From assembly GCF_003610195.1 (NCBI RefSeq), contig NZ_RAPO01000002.1, positions 1,178,001-1,242,000 of the forward strand: a stretch of DNA of 64,000 nt, in the 5' to 3' direction. Below are positions 1 through 9,391 of the stretch, one piece after another. This DNA comes from Halopiger aswanensis (lineage in GTDB: Archaea; Halobacteriota; Halobacteria; Halobacteriales; Natrialbaceae). The first letter of the stretch is position 1. The number at the start of each line of letters is the position of its first letter. The notes under the pieces were generated by a model that saw only the letters and a list, made by a program, of their open reading frames with translations, did no database searches and was not told the origin of the DNA. The position numbers and the translations under genes were made by a program.

Positions 1-2
1 TC

Positions 3-1415
3 GGGCTAACCGCGGAGAACCTCGACGCCGGCGCCGTCAGTGACGACGGACAGGTCGATCAGGACCGACTCACGGAACTCGAGACTGCCATCCGGGAGGA
101 CTTAGGCGTCGACAGACAGAACATGAGCATCTCCGTCAACGACGACGGCACGGTGTCTGCCGAAGTGTTCACCCGGGACGTCACCAAAGCGGAGTTCGCA
201 GGCGTCCTGCAAGATCAGGGAATCGACGTCACCGAAGACGACATCCGCAACGGCGTCACGGAACAGACGCGCAACCAGTTGGTCCAGACGATTCAGGATA
301 AGATCAACGCGGCGGGTCTCTCCGGCGGGAACGTCTACGTAGAGGACCGCGTCGGCGAGGGCAATTACATCGTGACTGAGGTGCCCAATATGGCCCCCAG
401 CGAACTGCGGGAACTCCTCTCCGAGCGCGGGACCGTCGAACTCTGGGCCTACTATCCGGCCGAGAACGGCACGCACACGAACGAAACGATCCTCCTCGGC
501 GAGAATATCGTCAATGTCGATCCGCCGACGCAGCGCGAACGCGGCTCCGGCTATCAGGTACCGGTCCAGGTTAGCGAGGAGGCCGCACCCGGCTTCCAGT
601 CGCGGCTGAACGAACTCGGGTTCACGGGCGTCGGCCAGGGCCAGTGTAATATTCGCGGTGACGGGCAAGGGGTCAACTTCAACCACGAGGGGTCCCAGTA
701 CTGTCTGATCACCGTCGTCGACGGTGAACCCGTCGACGCACACAGTATGGGGCCGCGCCTGGCCGACAACATGCAATCAGGCACCTGGCAGGACGATCCG
801 AGCTTCTTCATGGGCACGCCGACCTACGAAGAGGCTCAGTCGCTGTCGATCAACCTCCGCGCCGGGGCGCTTCCCGCACCGCTCGATTTCAACAACGAGC
901 AGGTCTACTCGCTCCAGCCGTCCCTCGCGGATCAGTTCAAGCTCTACTCGCTGTTCATCGGCCTCCTGTCGGTAGTGGCCGTCAGCGGCGTCGTCTTCCT
1001 TCGGTACCGGGACCCGAAGGTCGCCGCGCCGATGATCCTGACCGCGACGGCCGAGGTGGCCATCCTGCTCGGCTTCGTGGCGGCGATACGCATGCCGATC
1101 GACCTCTCTCACGTCGCCGGGTTCATCGCCGTCATCGGGACCGGGGTCGACGACCTGGTGATCATCGCCGACGAGGTGATGGACGAGGGCGACGTCAGCT
1201 CCCAGCGGGTGTTCGAATCCCGCTTCCGCAAGGCCTTCTGGGTCATCGGCGCCGCAGCGGCGACGACGATCATCGCGCTGTCGCCGCTGGCCGTCCTCAG
1301 CCTGGGCGACCTGCGCGGGTTCGCCATCATCACGATCCTCGGCGTGCTGATCGGGGTGCTCATCACCCGGCCCGCTTACGGTGACATCCTTCAGCGGCTG
1401 CTGACGGACAAGTAA
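3..1415 (+). CDS. secD: Protein-export membrane protein SecD, 5'-truncated by the window edge
   Basis: The frame is open from base 3 (the first ATG at 123 is internal), so the true start lies upstream of the window. The visible part contains most of the extracellular P1-type domain, then five hydrophobic segments at the C-terminus, beginning LYSLFIGLLSVVAVSG and ending near LITRPAYGD. The fourth-to-last segment carries the GTGVDDLVIIADE motif of the RND/SecD fold. SecD with SecF uses the ion gradient to help pull proteins across the membrane; in haloarchaea secF usually precedes secD, which would place secF just outside the window. Ordinary chromosomal gene; confident in the family. Confidence 0.95.
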   Translation, partial: GLTAENLDAGAVSDDGQVDQDRLTELETAIREDLGVDRQNMSISVNDDGTVSAEVFTRDVTKAEFAGVLQDQGIDVTEDDIRNGVTEQTRNQLVQTIQDKINAAGLSGGNVYVEDRVGEGNYIVTEVPNMAPSELRELLSERGTVELWAYYPAENGTHTNETILLGENIVNVDPPTQRERGSGYQVPVQVSEEAAPGFQSRLNELGFTGVGQGQCNIRGDGQGVNFNHEGSQYCLITVVDGEPVDAHSMGPRLADNMQSGTWQDDPSFFMGTPTYEEAQSLSINLRAGALPAPLDFNNEQVYSLQPSLADQFKLYSLFIGLLSVVAVSGVVFLRYRDPKVAAPMILTATAEVAILLGFVAAIRMPIDLSHVAGFIAVIGTGVDDLVIIADEVMDEGDVSSQRVFESRFRKAFWVIGAAAATTIIALSPLAVLSLGDLRGFAIITILGVLIGVLITRPAYGDILQRLLTDK

Positions 1416-1542
1416 CCGCTGGACGAGGCGCTTTCCGCAGAGCGCTACTCGAGCCGTCGTCTCTACAGTTTTCGCACCGCCGATGGAGAACAGTCCGGGT
1501 TCTGCGTTCGATACTCGTCGCTTCTCGCTCAGTAGACGTCAG

Positions 1543-1644
1543 TCACGATCGACAGCGCGGACACCAATCTACGGTGCCGTCGTCGCCGTGTGCGCGCACG
1601 AAGTCGAGCGAAACAGGGGTGTTGCAGTTCGTACAGACCGGCAT
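1543..1644 (-). CDS. Tiny zinc-ribbon protein (33 aa)
   Basis: A 33-residue protein starting MPVCTNCNTPV and ending near DWCPRCRS. It has two Cys pairs (C-x2-C at residues 4-7 and C-x2-C at 28-31) spaced for one zinc ribbon. It resembles the very small haloarchaeal zinc-ribbon proteins grouped as DUF7563, which share the pattern 'MP-C-x2-C-x-DF-R...CP-C'. The start was chosen at 1644 because the family begins directly at MP-C; the longer frame upstream is composition noise. Function unknown; such proteins may bind nucleic acid or a partner protein. Shorter than many relatives, so the C-terminus may be clipped. Confidence 0.65.
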   Translation of the reverse strand: MPVCTNCNTPVSLDFVRAHGDDGTVDWCPRCRS

Positions 1645-1753
1645 ACCAATTGCGGGAATACAGCGATGGCAAAAAGCGGCCGACCTGCCGTTGCAGGTCG
1701 AAGCAGGGTCGCGGCGCTGTCGCCACCGACTACAAGCAGCACTTCCCGGGCTG

Positions 1754-1987
1754 CTACCAGTCGATCGCGTAGTAGCCGAACGCAGCCAGGCCGGCGATAC
1801 TTCCGACCGTGGCCAGGCCGGCAGTGATCGTCCCGGCGACGGACCGCGAGAGACCGATCGAGACGAGTAGATCGGTCCCGCCGGCCAGCAGGGCAACGAC
1901 GGCGAAAGCGGGAATGCCGAGCACGAGAAGCAAGAGCAGTCGGCCGAACAACACGTCCACGAACGCACCCACGATCGATCGAAGCAT
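1754..1987 (-). CDS. Small membrane protein, 77 aa, function unknown
   Basis: The protein is almost entirely hydrophobic, with two predicted membrane spans (about residues 14-37 and 48-72) separated by a short loop with SIGLSRS. It starts at MLRSIVGAF and ends GYYAIDW. The codon pattern fits the neighbours and no overlapping frame is better. It stands alone between the zinc-ribbon gene and rnhB, all on the minus strand. No recognisable domain; probably an integral membrane protein of the haloarchaeal hypothetical class. Confidence 0.6.
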   Translation of the reverse strand: MLRSIVGAFVDVLFGRLLLLLVLGIPAFAVVALLAGGTDLLVSIGLSRSVAGTITAGLATVGSIAGLAAFGYYAIDW

Positions 1988-2054
1988 AGCCCTACGATCC
2001 TACCACCGGATTGAAAAGTTTTCGAACAGTAAAATTATCCGAAGCGTCGGATCG

Positions 2055-2741
2055 TCAGAACTGCTCGAGGCCGGTCTGTTGGGCCGCCGCGAGCACGTCC
2101 TCGCAGGTCGACCACGACTCGCGGGCGAAGGGCGGCAACTCGCCGTGCTCGTCGACGTACGACTCGAGGAACTCGCGCGTGGTCGGATCGCTCGGGTAGC
2201 CGCTGCCGATGTCGCCGTACTCGTCGGCGATGGCGTCGATGTGGGCGTCGCGTTCGACCTTGGCGACGATGCTGGCCGCGCCGACCACTTTCGAGTCGTC
2301 GTCGGCGCCGTGGCGGGCGTCGATCTCGAGGGTCGCGTCAGGATCTCGCTCAATCTCGAGCGCGGACGCGCAGGCGTCGGTGACGCGGCGCGCGAACCGG
2401 TCGGCATCGGTGTCGCAGGCGTCACAGAGGCCGGCGATTTTGTCGCCGGAATCGGGGACGGCGGTCGCGATCGCCTCGGCGTGGGCCTGCACGGTCAGCG
2501 AGTTCATGTCCGTCTCCGGATCGTCGATCAACTCGGGCGGGATCTCGGCGACGCCGACGCCGATCCGGTCGTTCGCGCGGATCGTCGCCGCGAGTTCCTC
2601 CCGGCGCGCCGGCGCGAGTCGCTTCGAATCCGCGATCCCCTCCGGAAGCGCGTCGAGGTCGGGGTCCTCGAGGTGGACGGCCGCGGCGAACATCGACCCG
2701 AGAGCGGGCCCCTTGCCGGCTTCGTCGACGCCGAATGGCAT
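2055..2741 (-). CDS. rnhB: Ribonuclease HII
   Basis: A 228-residue RNase HII that cuts the RNA strand of RNA/DNA hybrids and removes misincorporated ribonucleotides. The N-terminus MPFGVDEAGKGP holds the metal-binding Asp6-Glu7 pair. Further landmarks are ADSKRL (family DSK motif) and VVGAASIVAKVERD, the conserved AASIxAKxxRD block. The start at 2741 puts the DEAGKGP motif at the usual position near residue 6; the open frame continues far upstream only because the opposite strand carries a long GC-rich gene. Divergently transcribed from the S9 peptidase across a 114-base gap. Confidence 0.95.
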   Translation of the reverse strand: MPFGVDEAGKGPALGSMFAAAVHLEDPDLDALPEGIADSKRLAPARREELAATIRANDRIGVGVAEIPPELIDDPETDMNSLTVQAHAEAIATAVPDSGDKIAGLCDACDTDADRFARRVTDACASALEIERDPDATLEIDARHGADDDSKVVGAASIVAKVERDAHIDAIADEYGDIGSGYPSDPTTREFLESYVDEHGELPPFARESWSTCEDVLAAAQQTGLEQF

Positions 2742-2855
2742 ACCACGATGTGCGGACGGGCGTCGAAATAACCGTTGTGACTCCGGGTTGCCGCGGCGAG
2801 CCGTCACGGACGACAGTCGCACACCACCCTGACGTTCATATGATAACGCGCTGAA

Positions 2856-5003
2856 ATGAGTGGTATGGCTGCAGCCGAACTGCCGCTCGAGGCGTTCTAC
2901 GATCTCACGCGTATTACGGACCTCGCGGTCTCGCCCGACGGTGATCGGGTCGCGTTCACCGCGACCGAGTACGACCAGCACGAGGACGAGTCCGTCGCCT
3001 CGCTGTTCGTCGTCCCGACCGACGGGAGCCGCGAGCCCCACCGGCTGACGACCGTCGCGGGCGCCTCGAGTCCGGCCTGGAGCCCCTCGGGCGAGGAACT
3101 GGCGTTCCTCGCTGCACGCGAGACTGACGTCGAGCGACGAGTGGGCTGGCAGCGAGATGAGGAGGAAGACGGCGAGGATGCAGACGCTGACGACGGCTCC
3201 GACGAACCGGATAGCGACACCGGCGACGACGGCAACAACGGCGCGGACGACGAACCGAAACCGCAGGTGTGGACCTTCGACCTCGTTCGCGGCGGCGACG
3301 CCCGTCAGGAGACCGACCGCGAGGAGGGCGTCTCGGGGTTCGACTGGTCGCCCGACGGCGACCGGTTCGTCGTCGCCGCGCGCGACCCGACCGACGAGGA
3401 ACAGGAGCAACTCGAGCAGCGCCGCGAGGGCGGGCCGATCGAGACGACGCGGCTCCAGCACAAGGTCGACGGCGTCGGCTGGACGGACGAGGTGACGACC
3501 TACCTGTTCGTCGTCGACCGCGACTCCGGCGAAACCGAGCGCCTCGACGACGCCTACGGCGGCGGATCCTTCCAGGACCTGTACGGGATGGACCCGACCT
3601 GGGGCCCCGACGACCGCATCGCCTTCACCTCGTGTCGGCTCGAGCACCCCGACGACACGCACGTCCGGGACGTCTACGCGATCGATCCCGACGGCGACGG
3701 ACTCGAGCGCCGGACCGACGGCGAGTTGCTCTGTACGGGTCTCAGTTGGCGGGACGACGGGGCGCTCGGTTTCGTCGGCAAGGATCCGGACGACTGGGTG
3801 CGCCCGGCGGCGGCGTTCGTCCACGACGGCGAACGGGTGCGGTCGCTGACGGCGTCGCTCGATCGGACCGTCGCCCAGCAGGGCGGGGTCAATTGGGTCG
3901 CCGACGATCTCTACGCGCTCGTCGGCGACGAGTCGCGGACGCGGCTGGTTCGCGCGACCGACGACGGAGACGACGGCACCGTCGAGCGCACCTTCGAGGC
4001 GCAGGGCGACGACCGCGCCATCGCCGCGTTCGAGGTGTCCGCGGACGGCTCGACCGCCGCGCTCGCGTTTTCTGATCCTCGAGAGGGACTGGACGTCTAC
4101 GCCGTTGCCGTCGACGACCTCGCTGCCGCCGACCGGCCCGATTCGCTGCGACGCCTCTCGCGGGTCAATGCCGCCCTCACCGACGAGTATCCGATGCCGA
4201 CCGTCCGGCGCGTCGAGTGGGAGTCGGACGGCTGGACGATCGACGGCGTCCTCTACCACGATCCGGACGTCGACCTCGATGCCGACGACCCCGAGCCGCT
4301 CGTGGTCGCGATCCACGGCGGCCCGCTGTCGTACGACGAGCCGGTGTTCCGGTTCGCACACGCCGCGCTGACGAGCCGCGGCTACGTCGTCTTCCGGCCG
4401 AACTACCGCGGCGGCGCGTCTCGCGGACGGGCGTTCGCCGAGGAATTGTACGGCCAGTGGGGCACGGTCGAAGTCGAGGACATCGTCGCCGGCGTCGACG
4501 CGCTCGCCGACCGCGGCTGGGTCGACCCGGATCGCGTCTTCGGCTACGGGTTCTCCTACGGCGGGATCGCGCAGGGCTACCTCGTGACGCAGACGGACCT
4601 GTTGACCGCAGCGGTGCCCGAACACGGCATCTACGACCTTCGGTCCGCGTTCGGCACCGACGACTCCCACAACTGGCTGGAAACGGAGTTCGGCCTCCCG
4701 TGGGAGAACCCCGACGCCTACGACGACGCGTCGGCGCTCCTCGAGGCGGACGCGATCGACACGCCGCTGCTGGTCGTGGCCGGCGGCGAGGACTGGCGCT
4801 GTCCGCCCTCGCAGTCGGAACAGCTCTACGTCGCCGCGCGGAAGCAAGACGTCGACGCGAAACTCGTCGTCTATCCCGACGAACACCACAACATCGGCGA
4901 TCCGGATCGGGCGATCGACCGCCTCGAGCGGCTGCTGGAGTGGTACGAGCGACACGATCCGGCGCTCGAGGAGTCGGGCGGCTCCGAATCGAAGACCGAA
5001 TAA
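2856..5003 (+). CDS. S9-family serine peptidase (prolyl oligopeptidase / acylaminoacyl-peptidase type)
   Basis: A 715-residue cytoplasmic peptidase. Residues 1 to about 430 are a beta-propeller with repeated TolB/WD40-like blades (WSPSGEELAF, WSPDGDRFVV), and residues 430-700 are an alpha/beta hydrolase. The nucleophile is Ser567 in GYGFSYGG, followed by Asp646 in GGEDWRCPP and His677 or His678 in DEHHNIGDP, in the right order. A stretch of about 35 acidic residues (around 105-138) is inserted between early blades, a halophilic loop. Likely cleaves short peptides or acyl-amino acids. ATG at 2856 gives MSGMAA; the second Met is also possible. Convergent with pus10, with only 7 bases between the stop codons. 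Confidence 0.93.
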   Translation: MSGMAAAELPLEAFYDLTRITDLAVSPDGDRVAFTATEYDQHEDESVASLFVVPTDGSREPHRLTTVAGASSPAWSPSGEELAFLAARETDVERRVGWQRDEEEDGEDADADDGSDEPDSDTGDDGNNGADDEPKPQVWTFDLVRGGDARQETDREEGVSGFDWSPDGDRFVVAARDPTDEEQEQLEQRREGGPIETTRLQHKVDGVGWTDEVTTYLFVVDRDSGETERLDDAYGGGSFQDLYGMDPTWGPDDRIAFTSCRLEHPDDTHVRDVYAIDPDGDGLERRTDGELLCTGLSWRDDGALGFVGKDPDDWVRPAAAFVHDGERVRSLTASLDRTVAQQGGVNWVADDLYALVGDESRTRLVRATDDGDDGTVERTFEAQGDDRAIAAFEVSADGSTAALAFSDPREGLDVYAVAVDDLAAADRPDSLRRLSRVNAALTDEYPMPTVRRVEWESDGWTIDGVLYHDPDVDLDADDPEPLVVAIHGGPLSYDEPVFRFAHAALTSRGYVVFRPNYRGGASRGRAFAEELYGQWGTVEVEDIVAGVDALADRGWVDPDRVFGYGFSYGGIAQGYLVTQTDLLTAAVPEHGIYDLRSAFGTDDSHNWLETEFGLPWENPDAYDDASALLEADAIDTPLLVVAGGEDWRCPPSQSEQLYVAARKQDVDAKLVVYPDEHHNIGDPDRAIDRLERLLEWYERHDPALEESGGSESKTE

Positions 5004-5010
5004 GAGGAGG

Positions 5011-6366
5011 TTAGGCGTCGTCTTCGCGGGGCTCGTCCCGGAAGTACTCCTCGAGTTCGAAGGGTTCGTCCTCACCCTCGACGCCGGTGACGTCCAGCGC
5101 GGTCACCTCGGCGTCGGTGCCGACCAGGCCAGCCAGGCTCGGCTCCGTGCGGCCGTCGTCGCTGCTGATGAGTTCCTTGACGTAGAGGCCCCCCTCGCCG
5201 TGGAGTCGGACCTCCGCTTCGGTCGGCTCGAGCAGGTCGCCCTCGATGTCGTAGACCGTGCGCTCGCGGGTGAGACTCGCCCGCCGGTGGTCGACGCGCT
5301 GGGGCGTGTCCTGCTGGACGGTCGTGCCGGCGAGTTCATCGAGCGCGGCGTCGAAGGTGTCCTCGTCGACCGGTTCGGCGAATTCGACGTCCGCCCGGTA
5401 GCGTTTGCTCGCGTCGTGTTCCTTCACGCGCTCGACCATCTCGTAGGTCGCGAGTCGTAGCCCCTCGACCTCGACGCTGCCGTCGGCGGCGTCGTTGATC
5501 TCGCGCTCGAGTTCGGCGGGATCCGGATCGCGCACGCGGGGGCGCTTGACCTCGAGGACGAACGGGCGGCCCTCGCCGAGCATGCGGGCGTCGACGTCCT
5601 CGCGGCCGGCGCCGTGGAAGGTGCCCTCGTCGCCGTCCATGGCCGCGACGACGTGGGGTCTGACGGTCTGCTCGACGCTGGTGTCGTACATGTAGCCCGA
5701 GCCGCCGCAGTAGTCGCAGGGTTCCTCGCCCTCGTCGCCCAGTTGGACGCCGCTGCCGCCGCACTCGCGGCAGGACCACTCGGTCTGGGGAATGTCGCGC
5801 TCGAGTTTGCGGTAGCGGCCGTAGACGAACGCCGGGTTGATCTGGACGTCGACCGCGTGGCTCGTGACGCTCTCGTCGGCCGCGAGGTCGAGCGGGTCGA
5901 ACGCCTCGAGGTCGATGACCGCGAGCACGTCGGGCCGGTCGAAGTCGACCTCGGCACCAGTTTTGGCGCCGACGCGACGGCCGACCTCGCGGTTCAGTTC
6001 GCGCTTGAGCGACTCGCCGGCGTCGGGCTCGAGACCCGCGTCCTCCCGCAGCAGGCGCTCGTTCTCCTCGGCCAGCGGCGGGACGCGGGTCCCGACCTGA
6101 TAGGTCTCGAAGTCGACCCCCTCGAGGGCGTCGACGATGGTGTCGGCGATGGCGTCGAAGGCGCCGCAGTAGCCCTCGCAGACCCAGCAGTCGGCGGGGT
6201 CTGTCGGGTCGAAATCGGCGTCGTCCTCGAGGGCGATGGTCGTCCGCAGCGCCCGGCCGCGCTCCCCGTTGGTCAGGCCGAAGCTCCGGTCGGCGAAGGG
6301 GCGGCCGAGACAGGAGTCGCAGAGGGCGCCCGTCGCGAGCAGCGCGCGGGCGTCGTCCGTGATCAT
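5011..6366 (-). CDS. pus10: tRNA pseudouridine synthase Pus10 (positions 54/55)
   Basis: A 451-residue archaeal Pus10, which makes pseudouridine at tRNA positions 54 and 55. The start MITDDARALLATGALCDSCLGRPF gives the N-terminal zinc site (CDSC and CWVCEGYC), and a THUMP-containing region follows. The middle carries a second set of Cys pairs, CRECGGSG and CDYCGGSGY, with more residues between them than in compact archaeal relatives. The catalytic block GAGREDVDARMLGEG contains the Asp of the pseudouridine synthase fold. The frame stays open well upstream of 6366, but the family N-terminus fits this Met exactly. Its product at U54 is the substrate of TrmY, encoded 3 kb away. Confidence 0.95.
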   Translation of the reverse strand: MITDDARALLATGALCDSCLGRPFADRSFGLTNGERGRALRTTIALEDDADFDPTDPADCWVCEGYCGAFDAIADTIVDALEGVDFETYQVGTRVPPLAEENERLLREDAGLEPDAGESLKRELNREVGRRVGAKTGAEVDFDRPDVLAVIDLEAFDPLDLAADESVTSHAVDVQINPAFVYGRYRKLERDIPQTEWSCRECGGSGVQLGDEGEEPCDYCGGSGYMYDTSVEQTVRPHVVAAMDGDEGTFHGAGREDVDARMLGEGRPFVLEVKRPRVRDPDPAELEREINDAADGSVEVEGLRLATYEMVERVKEHDASKRYRADVEFAEPVDEDTFDAALDELAGTTVQQDTPQRVDHRRASLTRERTVYDIEGDLLEPTEAEVRLHGEGGLYVKELISSDDGRTEPSLAGLVGTDAEVTALDVTGVEGEDEPFELEEYFRDEPREDDA

Positions 6367-6537
6367 ACCCGAACCGTCGAGCGTCGCGGGTAACACGTTT
6401 TCCCTTCGTCGGTCGGCGGCGCGCCGGCACTCGAGCGGTCGCCGTCGGGACTCGAGCCGGCCGCGCGAGCGGGATTCGACAGTCGGCCGCCGGGAACAGC
6501 CGGGGCGTTCAAATGGGTAGGGTCCTAGCCGTCGGCT

Positions 6538-7653
6538 ATGGATACCGATCGCTGCGCTCGACGGCGCGTCCTCGCTGCGGCCGGCGCCGGCCTCCTCGGC
6601 GCCGTCGCCGGCTGTTCGGAGCCGAGCGGGACCTCGTCGATCGAGGGCGGCTCGACGCACGATATCGATCGCGACAACGTCGCGGACGGCTCGACGTACA
6701 CCGACGTCTACGAGTCGATCATCGACTCGGTGACGCAGGTCCGGGTCTTCGGCGTCGAGGACCCGCTCACGCAGGCGGAAGGTCGCGGCCAGGGCTCGGG
6801 CTTCCTCTACGACGACTCGCACGTCGTCACGAACGAACACGTCGTCGCCGGCGGCGAGGCGGCCGACCTGCAGTACATCAACGGCGACTGGACCGGCACC
6901 CGCCTCGTCGGTACGGACTACTTCAGCGACCTGGCGGTCCTCGAGGTCGATCACGTGCCCGACGCCGCGACGCCACTCTCGCTCGCCGACGCGCGCCCCG
7001 CCGTCGGCCAGCAGGTGCTCGCGATCGGCAACCCCTACGGCCTCGAGGGGTCGATGTCCCAGGGGATCGTCAGCGGCGTGGAGCGAACGCTCGACTCGGG
7101 GCGGCAGTTCTCGTTCCCGGACGTCGTCCAGACTGACGCCGCGCTCAACCCCGGCAACAGCGGCGGACCGCTGGTGGACCTCGACGGGAACGTCGTCGGC
7201 GTCGTCAACGCCGGCGTCAACGGCGCGGACAACATCGGCTTCGCGATCTCGGCGCAGTTGGCCGACCGCGTCGTTCCCGCGCTCATCGACGACGGGGAGT
7301 ACGAGCACTCCTACATGGGCATCGGACTGCGCTCGGTGGATCGGCTCGTCGCGGAGGAGAACCGCCTCGAGGAGGCGACCGGCGTCATCGTCAGCCGAGT
7401 GGTCGACGGCGGCCCGGCCGACGGCGTCCTCGAAGAGGCGGATGGGACCGTCCGCCGGCGGGGCGAACCGATCCCCGTCGGCGGCGACGTTATCTTCGAA
7501 CTGGACGGTAAGCCGATTCCGGACCGGCACGCGCTCTCACGATTCCTCGCTCTCGAGACGAGTCCCGGCGAGACGATCGACATCCGACTGTGGCGCAACG
7601 GCGCCGAGACGCAGGAGTCGCTGACGCTCGGGACGCGAACGCCGCCGGAGTAA
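6538..7653 (+). CDS. HtrA/DegP-like serine protease, Tat-exported lipoprotein
   Basis: A 371-residue trypsin-fold protease with a C-terminal PDZ domain. The N-terminus has a twin-arginine patch (CARRRVLAAAG) and a lipobox ending VAGC near residue 22, so it is probably exported folded by Tat and anchored by lipid. The catalytic triad is visible: His101 in TNEHVV, Asp131 in FSDLAVL and Ser208 in PGNSGGPL. The PDZ region (about residues 260-365) includes GVIVSRVVDGGPA and the GD-VI-ELDGKPI segment. Probable role: quality control or processing of proteins at the cell surface. Divergent from pus10; no operon partner. Confidence 0.94.
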   Translation: MDTDRCARRRVLAAAGAGLLGAVAGCSEPSGTSSIEGGSTHDIDRDNVADGSTYTDVYESIIDSVTQVRVFGVEDPLTQAEGRGQGSGFLYDDSHVVTNEHVVAGGEAADLQYINGDWTGTRLVGTDYFSDLAVLEVDHVPDAATPLSLADARPAVGQQVLAIGNPYGLEGSMSQGIVSGVERTLDSGRQFSFPDVVQTDAALNPGNSGGPLVDLDGNVVGVVNAGVNGADNIGFAISAQLADRVVPALIDDGEYEHSYMGIGLRSVDRLVAEENRLEEATGVIVSRVVDGGPADGVLEEADGTVRRRGEPIPVGGDVIFELDGKPIPDRHALSRFLALETSPGETIDIRLWRNGAETQESLTLGTRTPPE

Positions 7654-7911
7654 GGGAGGGGGTAGAGCGTCATTTCGGTTCGAGGCGCTGTCTCAACCCG
7701 TCCGTGACTGTAAGGAGTCGTTTCCGCCGCATCCGGACTGTAGCTCGTTCGTACAGGTCACCGCCGATTAACTTCTTTTTCAGCCGATGAAAGCGGCCGA
7801 ATCGAACCGTGGAACTGCGCTACTGCAACCGTTCGCCCCGTTAAGAACTCGATAACTATGGGGGAGCGACCACGACGAACGGACGGCGAACCCGACCGTC
7901 GCCTGTCCCCC

Positions 7912-8112
7912 ATGAGCTCCGATATCGATACCGACTCCCGATCGGCTCCGACCGCGTCGTCGTCGATCGCCCTCGAGTGCGTCGTCATCGAGAACGAGGA
8001 CGCCCCCAACGAGTGTGCGGTCTATCCGCGAGACGCGGACAAAGACGAACTGATGACGACCTGGATCACCGCCCACGACGACGCGTTCGTCGAACTCGAG
8101 TCGATGCGCTGA
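7912..8112 (+). CDS. DUF7511-type small haloarchaeal protein
   Basis: A 66-residue protein whose second half, running from LECVVIENEDAPNEC through AVYPRDADKDELMTTWI, matches the conserved pattern of haloarchaeal DUF7511 proteins. ATG at 7912 (MSSDIDTD) is preferred over the in-frame ATG at 7858, because the earlier part is Arg-rich and unlike the family. A membrane protein gene follows only 4 bases after the stop, so the two are probably co-transcribed. Function unknown; no transmembrane segment or signal. Confidence 0.75.
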   Translation: MSSDIDTDSRSAPTASSSIALECVVIENEDAPNECAVYPRDADKDELMTTWITAHDDAFVELESMR

Positions 8113-8116
8113 GCCC

Positions 8117-8323
8117 ATGACCGTGCACCTCGGCAGCGTCGTCAGCGCGCTGGGCTTTTGGGTCGGGGCCCTCTTCCCGATCGCGTACCTCCCCGTCTTC
8201 GTGGCCGGGATCGACTCGCTGGGCCGGCTCTCGCTGTTCCTCGGTCTCGTCGCGATCAACGTGCTCGCGCTGGTAGTCGGGCACGATTATCCGGCCTCGC
8301 GCACGAACGAGCGGCGCGGGTGA
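8117..8323 (+). CDS. Small membrane protein, 68 aa
   Basis: Two hydrophobic spans (about residues 6-30 and 36-56) followed by a short charged tail, HDYPASRTNERRG. It begins 4 bases after the DUF7511-type gene and is probably translated from the same message. No known domain is recognised. The tight coupling suggests the two small proteins work together, but that is inference from position only. Confidence 0.65.
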   Translation: MTVHLGSVVSALGFWVGALFPIAYLPVFVAGIDSLGRLSLFLGLVAINVLALVVGHDYPASRTNERRG

Positions 8324-8423
8324 ACGCAGGGTCGGCTCCGAAGCGCAAGCATCGACTCGCGTCCGCACCGATCGCTCGGGGTCGATCGATCGCTGCGAAA
8401 AATCGACGTCGCGAACCTCCCGA

Positions 8424-8603
8424 TCAGGACGTCGTCCACACCTGCGCCCGCGGCGTGCCGCACTCGGCGCAGACGACCGCGTCCTTGTCCTTGTAGACGT
8501 CGCGCTCGAGTTCGCCGCCGCAGGACGGACACGAGCGTCCCTCGAGAATCGCGAGTACGGCCCCGCCGTCCTGCTGTTCCGCCGTCGACTGTGATTTCGC
8601 CAT
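8424..8603 (-). CDS. Small zinc-finger protein (HVO_A0556-like), 59 aa
   Basis: Starts MAKSQSTAEQQDG and carries a core of CPSCGGELE and VVCAECGTP, two C-x2-C knuckles 16 residues apart, which form one zinc ribbon. The N-terminal MAKSQ and the LEGRSCP segment fit the small haloarchaeal zinc-finger family named after HVO_A0556. The Met at 8603 was chosen over an upstream one at 8681 because the family N-terminus begins there. Role unknown, possibly nucleic-acid or protein binding. Confidence 0.72.
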   Translation of the reverse strand: MAKSQSTAEQQDGGAVLAILEGRSCPSCGGELERDVYKDKDAVVCAECGTPRAQVWTTS

Positions 8604-8711
8604 ATCAGTACCGCCGCCCGGATCGGGGGAAACGGTTCGCCATGGCTGTGCAAGACCGCTACGTGTCTCGAGTCGAAGCACCTATTTCCCGGTCCCGAAA
8701 ACCCCCGTTGA

Positions 8712-9272
8712 ATGTGGCCCTGGGGACACCTCGCCGTCGCGTACCTGTTATACACCGCCTACGCGCACCGCCGGTTCGATCGCCCGCCGCTCGCCCTGCC
8801 GGCGCTCGCGGTCGCCGTCGGCTCGCAGTTCCCCGATCTCATCGATAAGCCGTTCGCGTGGAACTTCGACGTGCTCCCCGGCGGGCGGACGCTCACGCAC
8901 TCGCTGCTGTTCGGTGCCGTCCTCTCGGTGCTCGTCCTCGCCGCTGCGGACCGGTTCGAGCGCCGCGACGTCGGCGTCGGCTTCCTGATCGGGCACTACT
9001 CGCATCTCGTCGCGGATATCCCACCGAGCGTCCTGCGCGGCGACCTCTCGGGTACCGAGTACTTCCTCTGGCCGGTGCTCGAGCCGCCGGCCGAGGACCC
9101 CGTCGCCGGCTTGCTGGACGCGATTCTCCACTACTACGAGCTGGGCCCCTACGAAATCGTGCAGTTCGGCCTGTTCGCGATCGGCGCTCTCGTCTGGTAC
9201 CGGGACGGCATGCCCGGGCTCGCGTACGTGCTGGGGCTGCCCCGTCGCGCGCTTCAGGCGGCGACGTCCTGA
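8712..9272 (+). CDS. Membrane-bound metal-dependent hydrolase (YdjM/DUF457-like)
   Basis: A 186-residue integral membrane protein with the landmarks of the YdjM/DUF457 family: an early His in WGHLAVAY, GSQFPDLIDKP with a metal-binding Asp, GGRTLTHSLLFG with Thr-His-Ser, and GHYSHLVADIP. Together these His/Asp residues look like a metal site at the membrane face. Four to five hydrophobic spans are visible. Substrate unknown; some relatives are linked to membrane lipids. ATG at 8712 directly precedes the family's usual WPWGHLAVAY beginning. Confidence 0.85.
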   Translation: MWPWGHLAVAYLLYTAYAHRRFDRPPLALPALAVAVGSQFPDLIDKPFAWNFDVLPGGRTLTHSLLFGAVLSVLVLAAADRFERRDVGVGFLIGHYSHLVADIPPSVLRGDLSGTEYFLWPVLEPPAEDPVAGLLDAILHYYELGPYEIVQFGLFAIGALVWYRDGMPGLAYVLGLPRRALQAATS

Positions 9273-9391
9273 GTCGCAGCGGCCGACTCGAGGCGCTCGA
9301 GCCCTGGAAACGGCCACTCGAGGCGACAGGTGCGGGCAAAACGGCAATCGGAAACCGTGGCGGCTATCCCTCCGGTCCCCCTCCCTTCGCT

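Noticed and set aside
2742-5075. Long minus-strand open frame running through the S9 peptidase gene in continuity with rnhB
   Set aside because: It is antisense to a gene with a complete catalytic triad. The translation lacks family motifs until the RNase HII start at 2741; long shadow frames are expected in GC-rich DNA.
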